A stretch of 64,000 nt of DNA from Bradyrhizobium sp. 190 (GCF_023073415.1 NZ_JADPJL010000081.1:1-64000), one strand, 5' to 3'. Shown: positions 35,866-44,776, counted from the stretch's first letter. Notes: generated by a model from the sequence alone, not told the origin. Numbers and translations: made by a program.

Positions 35866-37110
35866 ATGTCCGCCGCCGACACGCCTCGCCTGCCCGCAAC
35901 GTTCAATCGCCTGGCCTGGTCGAACCTCGCCGCGCAGTCGGCCGAGCAGATCGCGCTGGCGGCCGCCCCCATCGTCGCGGTGCTGCTGCTCGGCGTCGGC
36001 GAAGGCCAGACCGGCCTGCTGCAGACCGCGCTGACGCTGCCCTTCATCCTGTTCGCGATCCCTGCCGGCCTGCTCGCCGACCGCATCTCGCGGCGCTGGG
36101 TGATGGCGGCCTCGGAGGCGCTGCGCGCCGCGGCGCTAGCCGGCATTCTGCTGCTGATCTGGCTCGGCCAAATGACGCTGCCGCTGCTCTCGTTGCTCGG
36201 CTTCATCGCAGTCTGCGGAACGGTCGCTTACAGCGTCGCCGCACCCGCTTTGGTGCCGTCGCTGGTCACCTCGGAACAATTGCCTGCAGCCAATGCACGG
36301 ATTGAACTCGCGCGCACGATCGCGTTCGCCAGCGGTCCGGCGCTTGGCGGCGTGCTGGTCGGATGGGTCGGGGCCGCCCCCGCCTTCGGATTCGCGGCGG
36401 CGTTGTCCGTAATCGCAGTCGTGCTGCTGTCAGGCATCTATGAACCGCCCCGCGCCCCTGCCCCGCGCCGCCATCCGCTGCAGGAGATCAAGGAAGGCGC
36501 CGCGTTCGTGTTGCATCACCCGCTGCTGCGGCCGGTGTTCATCACGCAATTCATCTTCAACACGGCGTCGTTCCTGCTGCTTGCCGTGTTCGTGCCCTAC
36601 GCCGTGCGCCACCTCGGGCTATCGGCCACCGGCGTCGGCGTGACGCTTGGGATGTATGGCGTCGGCATGGTCGCCGGCGCGCTCGCGGCGACGCGGGTGA
36701 TGAAGCGGCTCGCCTTCGGAACCGTGATCGGGCTCGGGCCTGTCACCGGCTTCGTCGCCGCAATGGTAATGGCGCTGACGACCATCCTGCCGACGCCATG
36801 GCTGGCGTGCCTGAGCTTCTTCCTGCTCGGTGTTGGCCCGATCCTGTGGGTGATCTCGACCACCACCTTGCGGCAATCGGTAACGCCGCCATCGCTGCTC
36901 GGGCGCGTGTCCGCCATCAACATCATGAGCTACGGCGCCCGTCCGCTCGGCTCTGCGTTAGGCGCCATCGTCGGCGGGCTTTATGGCGCCGAGGCTTGCC
37001 TCTATCTGGCGGCAGCCATTTTCGGCGCGCAGGCGCTGGTGATCCTGCTGTCGCCGGCGGTCTCGCTGGCGCGGCAGCCGGACATGGTGGGAGAAGCGGC
37101 GCGCTGCTAG
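35866..37110 (+). CDS. MFS transporter, EntS-like (DHA3 type)
   Basis: A 12-helix exporter of 414 aa. The loop between helices 2 and 3 reads GLLADRISRRWVM, the MFS signature, and the central region ARIELARTIAFASGPALGGVLVG resembles the EntS/macrolide-efflux (DHA3) group. The ATG at 35866 has AAGGGA upstream. It stands alone after the flotillin operon. The substrate is not known; siderophore or drug export would fit the family. Confidence 0.88.
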   Translation: MSAADTPRLPATFNRLAWSNLAAQSAEQIALAAAPIVAVLLLGVGEGQTGLLQTALTLPFILFAIPAGLLADRISRRWVMAASEALRAAALAGILLLIWLGQMTLPLLSLLGFIAVCGTVAYSVAAPALVPSLVTSEQLPAANARIELARTIAFASGPALGGVLVGWVGAAPAFGFAAALSVIAVVLLSGIYEPPRAPAPRRHPLQEIKEGAAFVLHHPLLRPVFITQFIFNTASFLLLAVFVPYAVRHLGLSATGVGVTLGMYGVGMVAGALAATRVMKRLAFGTVIGLGPVTGFVAAMVMALTTILPTPWLACLSFFLLGVGPILWVISTTTLRQSVTPPSLLGRVSAINIMSYGARPLGSALGAIVGGLYGAEACLYLAAAIFGAQALVILLSPAVSLARQPDMVGEAARC

Positions 37111-37229
37111 CAGTGCCGAGCTGAAATCATCATTACGAGTGCGGCGAAGCAATCTATTCTTCGCGGAGCCTGTCATCCGGCGGCGCTTCGCGCCCGACCA
37201 GGTGGCTCGGATGACGGGGCAAAACAGGA

Positions 37230-38489
37230 CTAGCCCGCCAGATAACGCTCGTATTTGCCCGCCACGACTTCATCCGCAGCGATGTCAGGATCGAGCGTAT
37301 ACAGATCCTGCGCGCGGCCGATGCCGCGCAGGGCGTAGCGGCCGGTGGACACCAGATAGTTTCGCCCGGCGGCGTCGAGGCCTGCGCGAAATGCCGACGA
37401 CATCAAAAGTTCGCGGTCGACCGAGCGGCACATCGAGGCGATGCGGCTGACCTCGTTGACGGCCGGTCCCACCACGGTGAAGTCGAGCCGGTCATCGCTG
37501 CCGATGTTGCCGTAAAACACCTCACCGACATGCAGGCCGACATGGGCCGTGGTAACCGGCCGGTTTTCGGCCGTGCGGCGGGCGGTGAGCGCCTTCATGT
37601 TGCGGCGGAAGCGATGTTCGGCGCGAAGTGCTGTCCGTTTTGCCACCGCCATGTTGTCATGGATGAACATCGCCAGCACGCCATCGCCGATCAGCTTCAG
37701 CACCTCGCCGCCGGCGTCATGGATGGCGTCGATCGAGGCTTGCGCATAATCGTTGAGGAACGGGATGATCTCGCCGGGATCGATGCTCTCACTGATCGCG
37801 GTCGAGCCGCGCAGATCGGAAAACCACAGCACCGTGTTGATGCGCTCGGTGACACCGCGCGCGATCCGCCCGCGCAGCACCTGTTCGGCCGCGTCGCGCC
37901 CGAGATAGACGCGGCCGAGCGTCTTGGTGATGTCGGCCTGCGCCGCGGATTTGATCGCCAGCCCCAGCACCGGCACGAGATCGCGCAGCGCCGCCAGGCC
38001 CTGCGCGCCAAATCCCTCGTCGTGCCTCGTCACCCAATAGGAGTAGACGCAGTCCATCTGCCCCATGGTGCCGGCCTCGCCGAACTGATGCACATAGGCC
38101 ACCAGATGCTTGTGACCTTTCTCGGCGAGTTCGTTCACGAACTTGAACCTGTTAGTCTCGCCATCGGCGAGGTCGACCGGCAGTTCCTCATGACCGTTTT
38201 CGAGCATGTGGTAGAAGATCGAACTGCGCCATGCCTGCGCGGCTTCGCCCTCGTTGGTCGAACCATATTCGAAGACGTCGCTTTCGTTGGTCTCGGCGTC
38301 GTTCCAGCGAAAGCCACGACCCTCAAAAATTGGGTGCAGCGTATCGATGAAGACCATCCCGCGCGATACGGGCAGGCCTTCGGCGCAGCAGCGCTGGCAG
38401 AAACCGCGGATCAGATCATTTTCGGGTAGGCCTGTGAGACCCTGGTTGACCAGCCAGTTCATCAGGCGCAGACGGGGCGTGAGTTCCAT
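37230..38489 (-). CDS. Class III adenylate/guanylate cyclase
   Basis: A 419-aa cytosolic cyclase. The catalytic domain is about residues 215-400 and all expected residues are there: metal-binding Asp225 (FSDLRGST) and Asp269 (KLIGDG), purine-binding Lys265 and Asp336 (LDFTVVG), and transition-state Asn345 and Arg349 (NEVSR). The N-terminal 210 residues form an unassigned sensory region with cysteines at CQRCC (31-35). The Asp at 336 does not alone tell ATP from GTP, but ATP is more common in this group. ATG at 38489; 47 bases after it begin the arsenic genes. Confidence 0.9.
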   Translation of the reverse strand: MELTPRLRLMNWLVNQGLTGLPENDLIRGFCQRCCAEGLPVSRGMVFIDTLHPIFEGRGFRWNDAETNESDVFEYGSTNEGEAAQAWRSSIFYHMLENGHEELPVDLADGETNRFKFVNELAEKGHKHLVAYVHQFGEAGTMGQMDCVYSYWVTRHDEGFGAQGLAALRDLVPVLGLAIKSAAQADITKTLGRVYLGRDAAEQVLRGRIARGVTERINTVLWFSDLRGSTAISESIDPGEIIPFLNDYAQASIDAIHDAGGEVLKLIGDGVLAMFIHDNMAVAKRTALRAEHRFRRNMKALTARRTAENRPVTTAHVGLHVGEVFYGNIGSDDRLDFTVVGPAVNEVSRIASMCRSVDRELLMSSAFRAGLDAAGRNYLVSTGRYALRGIGRAQDLYTLDPDIAADEVVAGKYERYLAG

Positions 38490-38536
38490 GCCGCCATTAT
38501 GCCGCGCAATCGTGACGGGTGAAAGCCTCGCGCCCT

Positions 38537-38944
38537 TCAACCCTTCGAGCGCGTCACCGCCTCGCCGTCCTCCTTGACGAAGGATTGGATGGGGTTGTCG
38601 AGCAGATCAAGCACCAGCTCCGACGGCCGGCACAGCCGCACGCCCTTCGGCGTCACCACGATCGGCCGGTTGATCAGAATCGGGTGATCCAGCATGAAGT
38701 CGATCAGCTCGTCGTCGCTCCACTTTGGATCGGCCAGGCCAAGCTCGGCATAGGGCGTGCCCTTTTCGCGCAACAGCTCCCGTGGCGTGAGGCCCAAGGC
38801 CTTGATCAGCTCGACCAGCCGGGCGCGGCTCGGCGGCGTCTTCAGGTACTCGATCACCTCGGGCTCCTCGCCGCTCTGCCGGATCATCGCCAGCGTGTTG
38901 CGCGAGGTGCCGCAGGCGGGGTTGTGATAGATCGTTACGCTCAC
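38537..38944 (-). CDS. arsC: Arsenate reductase, glutaredoxin-dependent type (ArsC)
   Basis: It reduces arsenate to arsenite using glutathione and glutaredoxin. The 135-aa thioredoxin-fold protein has the catalytic cysteine in NPACGTSRNT (near residue 11) and the conserved RPIVVTPKGVRLCRP near residue 100. The start is GTG at 38944, overlapping the aquaporin stop by four bases (GTGA). It is the last gene of the operon arsR-arsC(LMW)-aquaporin-arsC, so this locus has two unrelated arsenate reductases. Confidence 0.93.
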   Translation of the reverse strand: MSVTIYHNPACGTSRNTLAMIRQSGEEPEVIEYLKTPPSRARLVELIKALGLTPRELLREKGTPYAELGLADPKWSDDELIDFMLDHPILINRPIVVTPKGVRLCRPSELVLDLLDNPIQSFVKEDGEAVTRSKG

Positions 38945-39636
38945 GGATGAGCCTCCTTGGTCGTTGCCGCCTCGCCTGCCCCGCGCAGCAGCCAGTTCAT
39001 GAAGATCAGCGCCACGACCGCGCCGCAGAGTTCGGCCGCGATGAAGCCAGGAAGGTCCGCGGGACGAATACCCGAAAACGTATTGGTCATCGAACGCGCG
39101 ATCGCAACGGCGGGATTGGCAAACGAGGTCGAGGCCGTGAACCAGTAGGCCGCCGTGATGTAGAGGCCGACCAGCCAGGGCACGGCCGTGCGGTTGAACC
39201 TGATGCCGGCGAGGATGGTCGCCACCAGGCCGAATGCGGCGACGCCCTCGGCGAACCATTGCGCGCCGCCGGTTCGCGTTTTCAGCGAGGCGTCAATCAG
39301 CGGCAGCGCGAACATCGCATGCGCCACCATGGTTCCCGCGATCCCCCCGGCCACTTGCGCGGCAACGTAACCCAGCGCATCGCGCGGCGTCAGTTCGCCT
39401 TTCAAAGCAAAGACCAGCGATACCGCGGGATTGAAATGCGCGCCCGAGATCGGCCCGAGAATGCTGATGAGAACCACCAGGATCGCGCCGGTCGGCAGCG
39501 TGTTGCCGAGCAGCGCAAGCGCGACGTCCTTCGTCAAGGTTTCGGCCATGATGCCGGAGCCGACCACGGTCGCGACCAATAGCGCGGTCCCGAGTGCTTC
39601 GGCAGCGAGCCGGCGCGGCAGATCGAATTCGGACAT
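38941..39636 (-). CDS. aqpS: Aquaglyceroporin of the ars operon (AqpS-type)
   Basis: A six-helix channel (231 aa) with the two NPA boxes HFNPAVS and ANPAVA. In rhizobia, an aquaglyceroporin takes the place of an arsenite pump: arsenite made by ArsC leaves the cell by diffusion through it. Its place between two arsC genes supports this. The start shares one base with the stop of the upstream arsC (TGATG). Confidence 0.93.
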   Translation of the reverse strand: MSEFDLPRRLAAEALGTALLVATVVGSGIMAETLTKDVALALLGNTLPTGAILVVLISILGPISGAHFNPAVSLVFALKGELTPRDALGYVAAQVAGGIAGTMVAHAMFALPLIDASLKTRTGGAQWFAEGVAAFGLVATILAGIRFNRTAVPWLVGLYITAAYWFTASTSFANPAVAIARSMTNTFSGIRPADLPGFIAAELCGAVVALIFMNWLLRGAGEAATTKEAHP

Positions 39637-40163
39637 CAGCTCGCCTTCTCTTGGCTTGACGTCGAGCCGGCGATGCGGCCGATATCGCGCAACTTCGTCC
39701 CAAGCGACAGGCGGTCGATGCTTTCCAGTGGCAGGCTGGAGAAGGCGGCAATTCGATTTTTGAGATAGCGGAAGGCTGCGACGAATGCCGCTTCCTTTTC
39801 CATGTCGGTACCATCAACTGCGGCTGGGTCCTCGATCCCCCAATGTGCCGTCATCGGCTGGCCCGGCCAGATCGGGCAGGACTCACCGGCCGCGTTGTCG
39901 CAAACGGTAAAAACGAAATCCATCACGGGTGAGTCGCTTCGCGCGAATTCTTCCCAGCTCTTCGAGCGCAATTCGTCCGTGGGATAATCGAGGCGGTTGA
40001 GCACCTTGATCGCAAACGGATTGACCGTCCCCTTCGGCTGGCTGCCGGCGGAGAAGGCGCGGAAGTTGCCGCGGCCATCCTTGCGCAGGATCGATTCCGC
40101 CAGGATCGAACGCGCGGTGTTTCCGGTACACAGGAAGAGAACGTTGTAGATGCGATCAGACAT
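39636..40163 (-). CDS. arsC: Arsenate reductase, low-molecular-weight phosphatase type (ArsC)
   Basis: A 175-aa protein of the LMW tyrosine-phosphatase fold. The phosphate loop is CTGNTARS (Cys12 to Arg18, CX5R). Further cysteines in VCDNAAGESCP (near 88-95) fit the thioredoxin-linked cascade. It reduces arsenate to arsenite. It overlaps the arsR gene by eight bases upstream and the aquaporin gene by one base downstream. A C-terminal extension of about 25 residues (RLSLGTKLRDIGRIAG) is longer than in typical members. Confidence 0.9.
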   Translation of the reverse strand: MSDRIYNVLFLCTGNTARSILAESILRKDGRGNFRAFSAGSQPKGTVNPFAIKVLNRLDYPTDELRSKSWEEFARSDSPVMDFVFTVCDNAAGESCPIWPGQPMTAHWGIEDPAAVDGTDMEKEAAFVAAFRYLKNRIAAFSSLPLESIDRLSLGTKLRDIGRIAGSTSSQEKAS

Positions 40164-40518
40164 GCGCTTTCCTCCTTGTCTTTGGCGGACAGCAAGGCGT
40201 GAGGTCTTCGATCAGCGGTCCGCAGATCTCGGGCCGCCCGTCGCAGCAATCCCGCAGCATGAACAGCACCACCGCCTGAAAGGCCTTGAGATCGGTACGA
40301 TAGACGATCGAGCGGCTGATGCGCCGCGCCGTCACCAGTCCCGCCCGGGACAGGATGGCCAGATGCGACGACATGGTGTTTTGCGGCACGGCGAGTGCCT
40401 TGGCGATGTCGCCGGCTGCGAGCCCATCCGGTTCGTGCTTCGTCAACAACCGGAACACATCGAGACGGGTCGATTGAGCAAGCGCCGCCAGCGCGAGAAT
40501 GACTTTTTCTGATTCCAT
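40156..40518 (-). CDS. arsR: ArsR-family repressor with C-terminal cysteines
   Basis: A 120-aa winged-helix repressor (HTH residues 33-65: GLAAGDIAKALAVPQNTMSSH). It lacks the classic ELCVCDL site but has a C-terminal cluster Cys91, Cys92, Cys99, Cys109 and Cys110. This resembles the As(III) site of Acidithiobacillus ArsR (two adjacent cysteines plus one about six residues on). An operator-like site (40523-40534) lies within 16 bases of its start, so it is probably autoregulated. First gene of the minus-strand ars operon. Confidence 0.93.
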   Translation of the reverse strand: MESEKVILALAALAQSTRLDVFRLLTKHEPDGLAAGDIAKALAVPQNTMSSHLAILSRAGLVTARRISRSIVYRTDLKAFQAVVLFMLRDCCDGRPEICGPLIEDLTPCCPPKTRRKAHV

Positions 40519-40522
40519 ACAT

Positions 40523-40534
40523 CTAGATTTATCG
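40523..40534 (-). promoter_or_regulatory. ArsR-type operator, site 1
   Basis: CGATAAATCTAG on the minus strand, 5-16 bases before the arsR start at 40518. It shares the core CGATAnnTCTAG with sites 2 and 3. Confidence 0.6.
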
Positions 40535-40587
40535 ATATATTATCCCCTGTCAACCCGAACGCCAGAAGTTGCCACCGCCAGCTATTT

Positions 40588-40599
40588 CGATAATTCTAG
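40588..40599 (+). promoter_or_regulatory. ArsR-type operator, site 2
   Basis: CGATAATTCTAG, within ATTTCGATAATTCTAGAAAT (40584-40602, an imperfect palindrome), 44 bases before the second arsR start. The site lies in the promoter region of the plus-strand operon. Confidence 0.6.
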
Positions 40600-40642
40600 A
40601 AATACCGTTGACGGGCCTGGATTCGTATGAAAGCATGTCCGC

Positions 40643-40960
40643 ATGAAACTCGATGACGCCGCCGCCCATCTCGAAGCGCTGGGCAATCCGACCCGATTGA
40701 AAATCTACCGCGCACTGATCCGCGCCGGCGGCGCCGGCCTTGCGGTTGGCCGCCTGCAGGAGAAACTGAAGATCGCGCCCTCCACCCTCTCCCACCACAT
40801 CAAGGCGCTGGTGGTGGTCGGCCTCGTGACCCAGGTGCGCGATGCGACCACGCTGATCTGCCACGCCAACTACGAAGTGATGCGGGAGCTGGTCGGTTTT
40901 CTGGTCGCGGAATGCTGCACTGAAAGCGCCGAAGCCACAGATGCCAAGACCGCGGCCTAG
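40643..40960 (+). CDS. arsR: Second ArsR-family repressor
   Basis: A 105-aa winged-helix protein (HTH near residues 35-62; LKIAPSTLSHHIKALVVVG). Potential As(III) ligands are Cys73 (LICHANY) and the pair Cys91-Cys92 (VAECCTES). It is divergent from the first arsR, 124 bases apart, with operator sites 1 and 2 between them. It heads the plus-strand operon with a flavoprotein, two MFS proteins and RidA. The two repressors share the fold but differ clearly in sequence, so they may sense different ligands. Confidence 0.9.
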   Translation: MKLDDAAAHLEALGNPTRLKIYRALIRAGGAGLAVGRLQEKLKIAPSTLSHHIKALVVVGLVTQVRDATTLICHANYEVMRELVGFLVAECCTESAEATDAKTAA

Positions 40961-40987
40961 TGAGCCGCGTTCTTTTGGCGATTATTT

Positions 40988-40999
40988 CGATAGTTCTAG
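40988..40999 (+). promoter_or_regulatory. ArsR-type operator, site 3
   Basis: CGATAGTTCTAG within ATTTCGATAGTTCTAGTTTT, 17 bases before the flavoprotein start (41017) and inside the plus-strand operon. It suggests a second, internal control point. Confidence 0.55.
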
Positions 41000-41016
41000 T
41001 TTTATGGGAGGACAAC

Positions 41017-42255
41017 ATGAGCGAAGCCAAAACCGTCGCGATCATCGGAGCCGGCCCAGTCGGCCTTGCCGCCGCCGCCCATGTGCTGGAGCGCGGCCTG
41101 CAGCCGATCGTACTGGAAGCCGGCGAAACTGTCGGCCACGCCATGCGGCAATGGGGCCATGTTCAACTGTTCTCGCCATGGGAATACAATATCGACAAGG
41201 CGGCTGCGCGCCTGCTGGCGACGACCGGCTGGAATTCTCTCGAACCCGATCAGTACCCGACCGGCGCGGAGATGGTTGAAAGCTATCTCGAACCGCTCGC
41301 AGCCAACACGGCACTCAAGCCCCATATCCGCACGTCGAGCCGCGTCACCGGTATCAGCCGGGTGGGCTTCGACAAGCTCAAGACCAAGGGCCGCGAAACA
41401 GCGCCGTTCGAAATCCGGTATCAGAACGGGAAAGGTCCCGAAGTCGTGAAGGCCGATGCGGTCATCGACGCCTCCGGCACCTGGCACTCACCCAATCCGG
41501 CCGGCGCCAACGGCCTGTTCGCGATCGGCGAGACGCAGGCCGCGGACAGGATCGCCTACGGCATGCCCGACGTGCTGGGCAAAGGCCGTGCGCGTTATGC
41601 CGGCAAGACCGTCGCAGTGCTCGGCGCCGGACATTCCGCGATCGGCACGCTGACCGATCTCGCGAAACTCGCGGAACAGGCGCCGGAGACCCAAGCGATC
41701 TGGCTGTTGCGCGGCAACGATCCCGCGAAAGCCTTTGGCGGCGGCGCCAACGACAAGCTTGCCGCCCGCGGCGAGCTTGGCGCGGCGTTTGCTGCATTGG
41801 TAGCCGCAGGACGAATCAAGGTTGAGAGCGAATTCCGGGTTTCGCAGCTCACTGCCGACGGCCCTCGCCTCGTCGTCGGCGCGGGCTCGGCCTGTTGCGG
41901 CCGCCAAATCGTCGTCGACGAACTCGTCGTGGCGACGGGTTTTCGCCCCGAGCTGGATTTCGTCCGCGAATTGCGCATCCGGCTCGACTCGGCGATCGAA
42001 TGCCCGGTCGCGCTGGCGCCGTTGATCGATCCGAACGAACATAGCTGCGGCACCGTGAGGCCGCACGGCGCACGGGAATTGGCGCAAGACGAACCGGGCT
42101 TCTATTTCGCCGGCATGAAATCATACGGCCGCGCGCCGACCTTCCTGATGCTCACGGGATACGAACAGGTGCGTTCGATCGCCGCCGACATCGCCGGCGA
42201 CCGCGAGGCCGCGGAGCGGGTCGAACTGGGTCCTGCCGGAGACCGGCGTCTGTAG
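41017..42255 (+). CDS. FAD/NAD(P)-dependent flavoprotein, ArsO-like
   Basis: A 412-aa flavin-dependent oxidoreductase. The FAD-binding motif is IIGAGPVGLAAAAHVLE (near residues 8-24), a second nucleotide motif is VAVLGAGHSAIG and the ATG motif is VVATGFRPELDF. The overall pattern fits the flavin monooxygenases found in ars loci (ArsO), whose role is not settled. The ATG at 41017 follows GGGAGG. An operator-like site lies just upstream, linking it to arsenic control. No signal peptide. Confidence 0.8.
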   Translation: MSEAKTVAIIGAGPVGLAAAAHVLERGLQPIVLEAGETVGHAMRQWGHVQLFSPWEYNIDKAAARLLATTGWNSLEPDQYPTGAEMVESYLEPLAANTALKPHIRTSSRVTGISRVGFDKLKTKGRETAPFEIRYQNGKGPEVVKADAVIDASGTWHSPNPAGANGLFAIGETQAADRIAYGMPDVLGKGRARYAGKTVAVLGAGHSAIGTLTDLAKLAEQAPETQAIWLLRGNDPAKAFGGGANDKLAARGELGAAFAALVAAGRIKVESEFRVSQLTADGPRLVVGAGSACCGRQIVVDELVVATGFRPELDFVRELRIRLDSAIECPVALAPLIDPNEHSCGTVRPHGARELAQDEPGFYFAGMKSYGRAPTFLMLTGYEQVRSIAADIAGDREAAERVELGPAGDRRL

Positions 42256-42272
42256 CCGCTCGCTCGCACCAG

Positions 42273-43601
42273 ATGCCAGCAATTGCTGCGGCGGCCCTGC
42301 ATTATCGGATGTTGACGCCTGTTGCGTGGCGGATGCACAAGCAAAGCAGGACGGCAAGACTGGATGCGGCTGCGCGTCCCCGTCGTAAGGGAGTGAACGG
42401 GATCTCGTTGGAAGGTCGCTCGGCTATCGTCGCGATGTGCGTGGGGCAGCTTGGGAGCTTGCTTCCACACGTCGTCGTGCCTTCCATTCTTGCCGCATTC
42501 CTGATTCCGGAATGGCATTTGAGCGGCGCGCAGGCAGGCCTCCTGGCGGGCTCCGGCGCCGCCGGCTACATGCTGACAGTGCCGGTGCTGGCGACGCTGA
42601 CCGATCGCATCGATGCACGCAAGATTCTGATCGCAGGCTCTGCGCTCAGTGCGCTCGGTACATTGCTGTTCGGCATGTTCGCCACGGGGCTGTGGTCGGG
42701 CGCGCTCTGCAACGCGATCGCCGGCGTGGGTTTTGCGGGCGCTTATATGCCGGGCCTCAAGGCGCTCACTGATCGCCTTGCGCCGGGCGATTCATCCCGC
42801 GCCATCACGCTCTACACGTCGAGCTTCTCGCTCGGGGTCGGTCTGTCGTTTCTGGTTTCCCAACTTGTTGCGGAGGCCTGGGGCTGGCGTAGCGCATTCT
42901 TCGTCACAGCCGCCGGGCCGCTCGTGATGCTCACCGTCTGCTTCCTGCTGCGGCCGGTCGAGCCGACGCCGGCTACGGGACGCCTGCTGGATTTCGCACC
43001 GGTGTTCCAGAACCGGAAAGCCATGGGGTTCGTGCTGGGCTACGGCGCGCATTGTTTCGAACTCTACGCCATCAGAACCTGGATCGTGGCGTTCTGGACC
43101 TTTGTCTCGCTAAAAAATTCGGACGCTTCGATTTTGACGCCGATCGTGGTCAGCGTCGTGTTTTCGCTGCTCGCTATGCCCGCTAGCATTCTCGGCAATG
43201 AATTCGCGCTCAGGTTCGGACGCCAACGCGCCGTCACGGCGGTGATGTTCTCCTCCGCTGCGGTCGCGTTTCTGATCGGCGTCTTCGCCGACAGGTCGCC
43301 GTGGCTGTTGCTGCCTTTGATCCTGATCTATGCCATCACGGTTCCCGCCGATTCCGGCGCGCTCACCTCCGGCATGTCGATGGCTGCAGACCCGAGCTAT
43401 CGCGGCGCGACCATGGCAATACATTCGACCGTCGGCTTCAGCCTGTCCGCGATTGGTGCGTGGGCGCTGGGCGTCGCGCTGGATGCAGCGGGCGGCCCGC
43501 AGAATTCATCGGCCTGGATGCCCGCATTTTCGGTGCTGGCGGCAGGGATCCTGTTTGGACCGCTGGCACTCTATTGGTCCAGGAAAGAGACACCGCCGTG
43601 A
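42273..43601 (+). CDS. MFS transporter 1 of the ars-linked operon
   Basis: A 12-helix MFS protein (442 aa from the first ATG). The start is uncertain: the first 40 residues are not MFS-like, and GTG 42393 or a nearby TTG could be the true start; recognisable helices begin around residue 48. The helix 2-3 loop has TLTDRIDARKILIAG. The product ends in the overlapping GTGA with MFS 2. In this setting it may export an arsenical, but nothing in the sequence proves the substrate. Confidence 0.8.
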   Translation: MPAIAAAALHYRMLTPVAWRMHKQSRTARLDAAARPRRKGVNGISLEGRSAIVAMCVGQLGSLLPHVVVPSILAAFLIPEWHLSGAQAGLLAGSGAAGYMLTVPVLATLTDRIDARKILIAGSALSALGTLLFGMFATGLWSGALCNAIAGVGFAGAYMPGLKALTDRLAPGDSSRAITLYTSSFSLGVGLSFLVSQLVAEAWGWRSAFFVTAAGPLVMLTVCFLLRPVEPTPATGRLLDFAPVFQNRKAMGFVLGYGAHCFELYAIRTWIVAFWTFVSLKNSDASILTPIVVSVVFSLLAMPASILGNEFALRFGRQRAVTAVMFSSAAVAFLIGVFADRSPWLLLPLILIYAITVPADSGALTSGMSMAADPSYRGATMAIHSTVGFSLSAIGAWALGVALDAAGGPQNSSAWMPAFSVLAAGILFGPLALYWSRKETPP

Positions 43602-44776
43602 ACCGCAGCCAGTTTTCCATCATTGCCGCGCTCGGCACCACGCAGACGCTGGCCTGGGCTTCGAGCTACTACCTGCCGGCAATCCTCGCCGATCCCATCG
43701 CACGCGATCTCGGCGTTTCCTCGAACTGGATCTTTGCCGCCTTCTCTGCATCGCTTGTCATCTCTGCCATGCTCGGGCCGCGCATCGGCCGGCAGATCGA
43801 TCTGGTCGGCGGCCGGTCCGTGTTGTCGATTTCCAACATCGTGCTGGCGGCGGGCCTGGCGTTGCTCGGCCTCACCTATTCGATACCGGTCCTGCTCGCG
43901 GCGTGGCTCTTGCTCGGCATTGGCATGGGTGCGGGTCTCTACGACGCCGCCTTCGGCGCGCTGGGCCGCATCTACGGCGACAAGGCACGCCGCTCCATCA
44001 CCGGCATCACCTTGTTCGCCGGCTTCGCCTCGACCGTCGGATGGCCACTGACCGCGTGGGGGCTGGAGACGATCGGCTGGCGCAACACCTGCTTCGCCTG
44101 GGCCGCCGCACACATCCTGATCGGGTTACCGATCAACTGGCTGATGCTGCCGCCGGTCGCGGGCGCAAAGGCCGCCGTTGCCGCCGCCGTCAAGCCGCAC
44201 ATCCCGATCGACCGCACCATGATCCTGCTGGCGTTCGCCTTTGCCGCCGCGTGGACCGTCACCGGCGCGATGGCCGCGCATTTGCCGCGCATCCTGGAAT
44301 CCGCCGGCGCGACATCGCTGCAAGCGGTCGCGGCCGGCGCGCTGATGGGTCCGGCGCAGGTGGCGGCCCGCATCTTCGAGGCGAGTTTCCTCAGTCGTTA
44401 TCACCCGCTGGTCTCGGGCCGGCTGGCATGCCTGACGCTACCGATCGGCGCGGCGATCCTCGGCCTGGCGGGCGGCGGCGCGGCCAGCGTTTTTGCGGTC
44501 TTCTACGGCGCCGGCAACGGCATTTTGACCATAGCGCGCGGCACGATGCCGCTCGCGATCTTCGGGCCGCAGAACTATGCCTACCGCCTCGGGATCATCG
44601 GCGCCCCGGCGCGGATTGCCCAGGCCGGCGCGCCGCTGGCGTTCAGCCTGCTGATCGACGTCATGGGTAGTCGCATCCTGATCGTGTCGTCGGCGCTCAG
44701 CCTCGCCGCGCTGTTGGCGCTGTTGTTGCTGCGCGCACCGCCACCTCGAAGCCTGACGAAAGAGAAGGATGTCTGA
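43598..44776 (+). CDS. MFS transporter 2 of the ars-linked operon
   Basis: A 392-aa, 12-helix MFS protein, unlike MFS 1 in sequence. Helix 1 reads SIIAALGTTQTLAWASSYYL and the helix 2-3 loop is GRQIDLVGGRSVL. The start is GTG at 43598, with a four-base overlap with MFS 1; it overlaps RidA by eight bases downstream, so all three are translationally coupled. Two different exporters in one operon point to two related substrates or an arsenic-carbon conjugate; this is inference only. Confidence 0.85.
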   Translation: MNRSQFSIIAALGTTQTLAWASSYYLPAILADPIARDLGVSSNWIFAAFSASLVISAMLGPRIGRQIDLVGGRSVLSISNIVLAAGLALLGLTYSIPVLLAAWLLLGIGMGAGLYDAAFGALGRIYGDKARRSITGITLFAGFASTVGWPLTAWGLETIGWRNTCFAWAAAHILIGLPINWLMLPPVAGAKAAVAAAVKPHIPIDRTMILLAFAFAAAWTVTGAMAAHLPRILESAGATSLQAVAAGALMGPAQVAARIFEASFLSRYHPLVSGRLACLTLPIGAAILGLAGGGAASVFAVFYGAGNGILTIARGTMPLAIFGPQNYAYRLGIIGAPARIAQAGAPLAFSLLIDVMGSRILIVSSALSLAALLALLLLRAPPPRSLTKEKDV

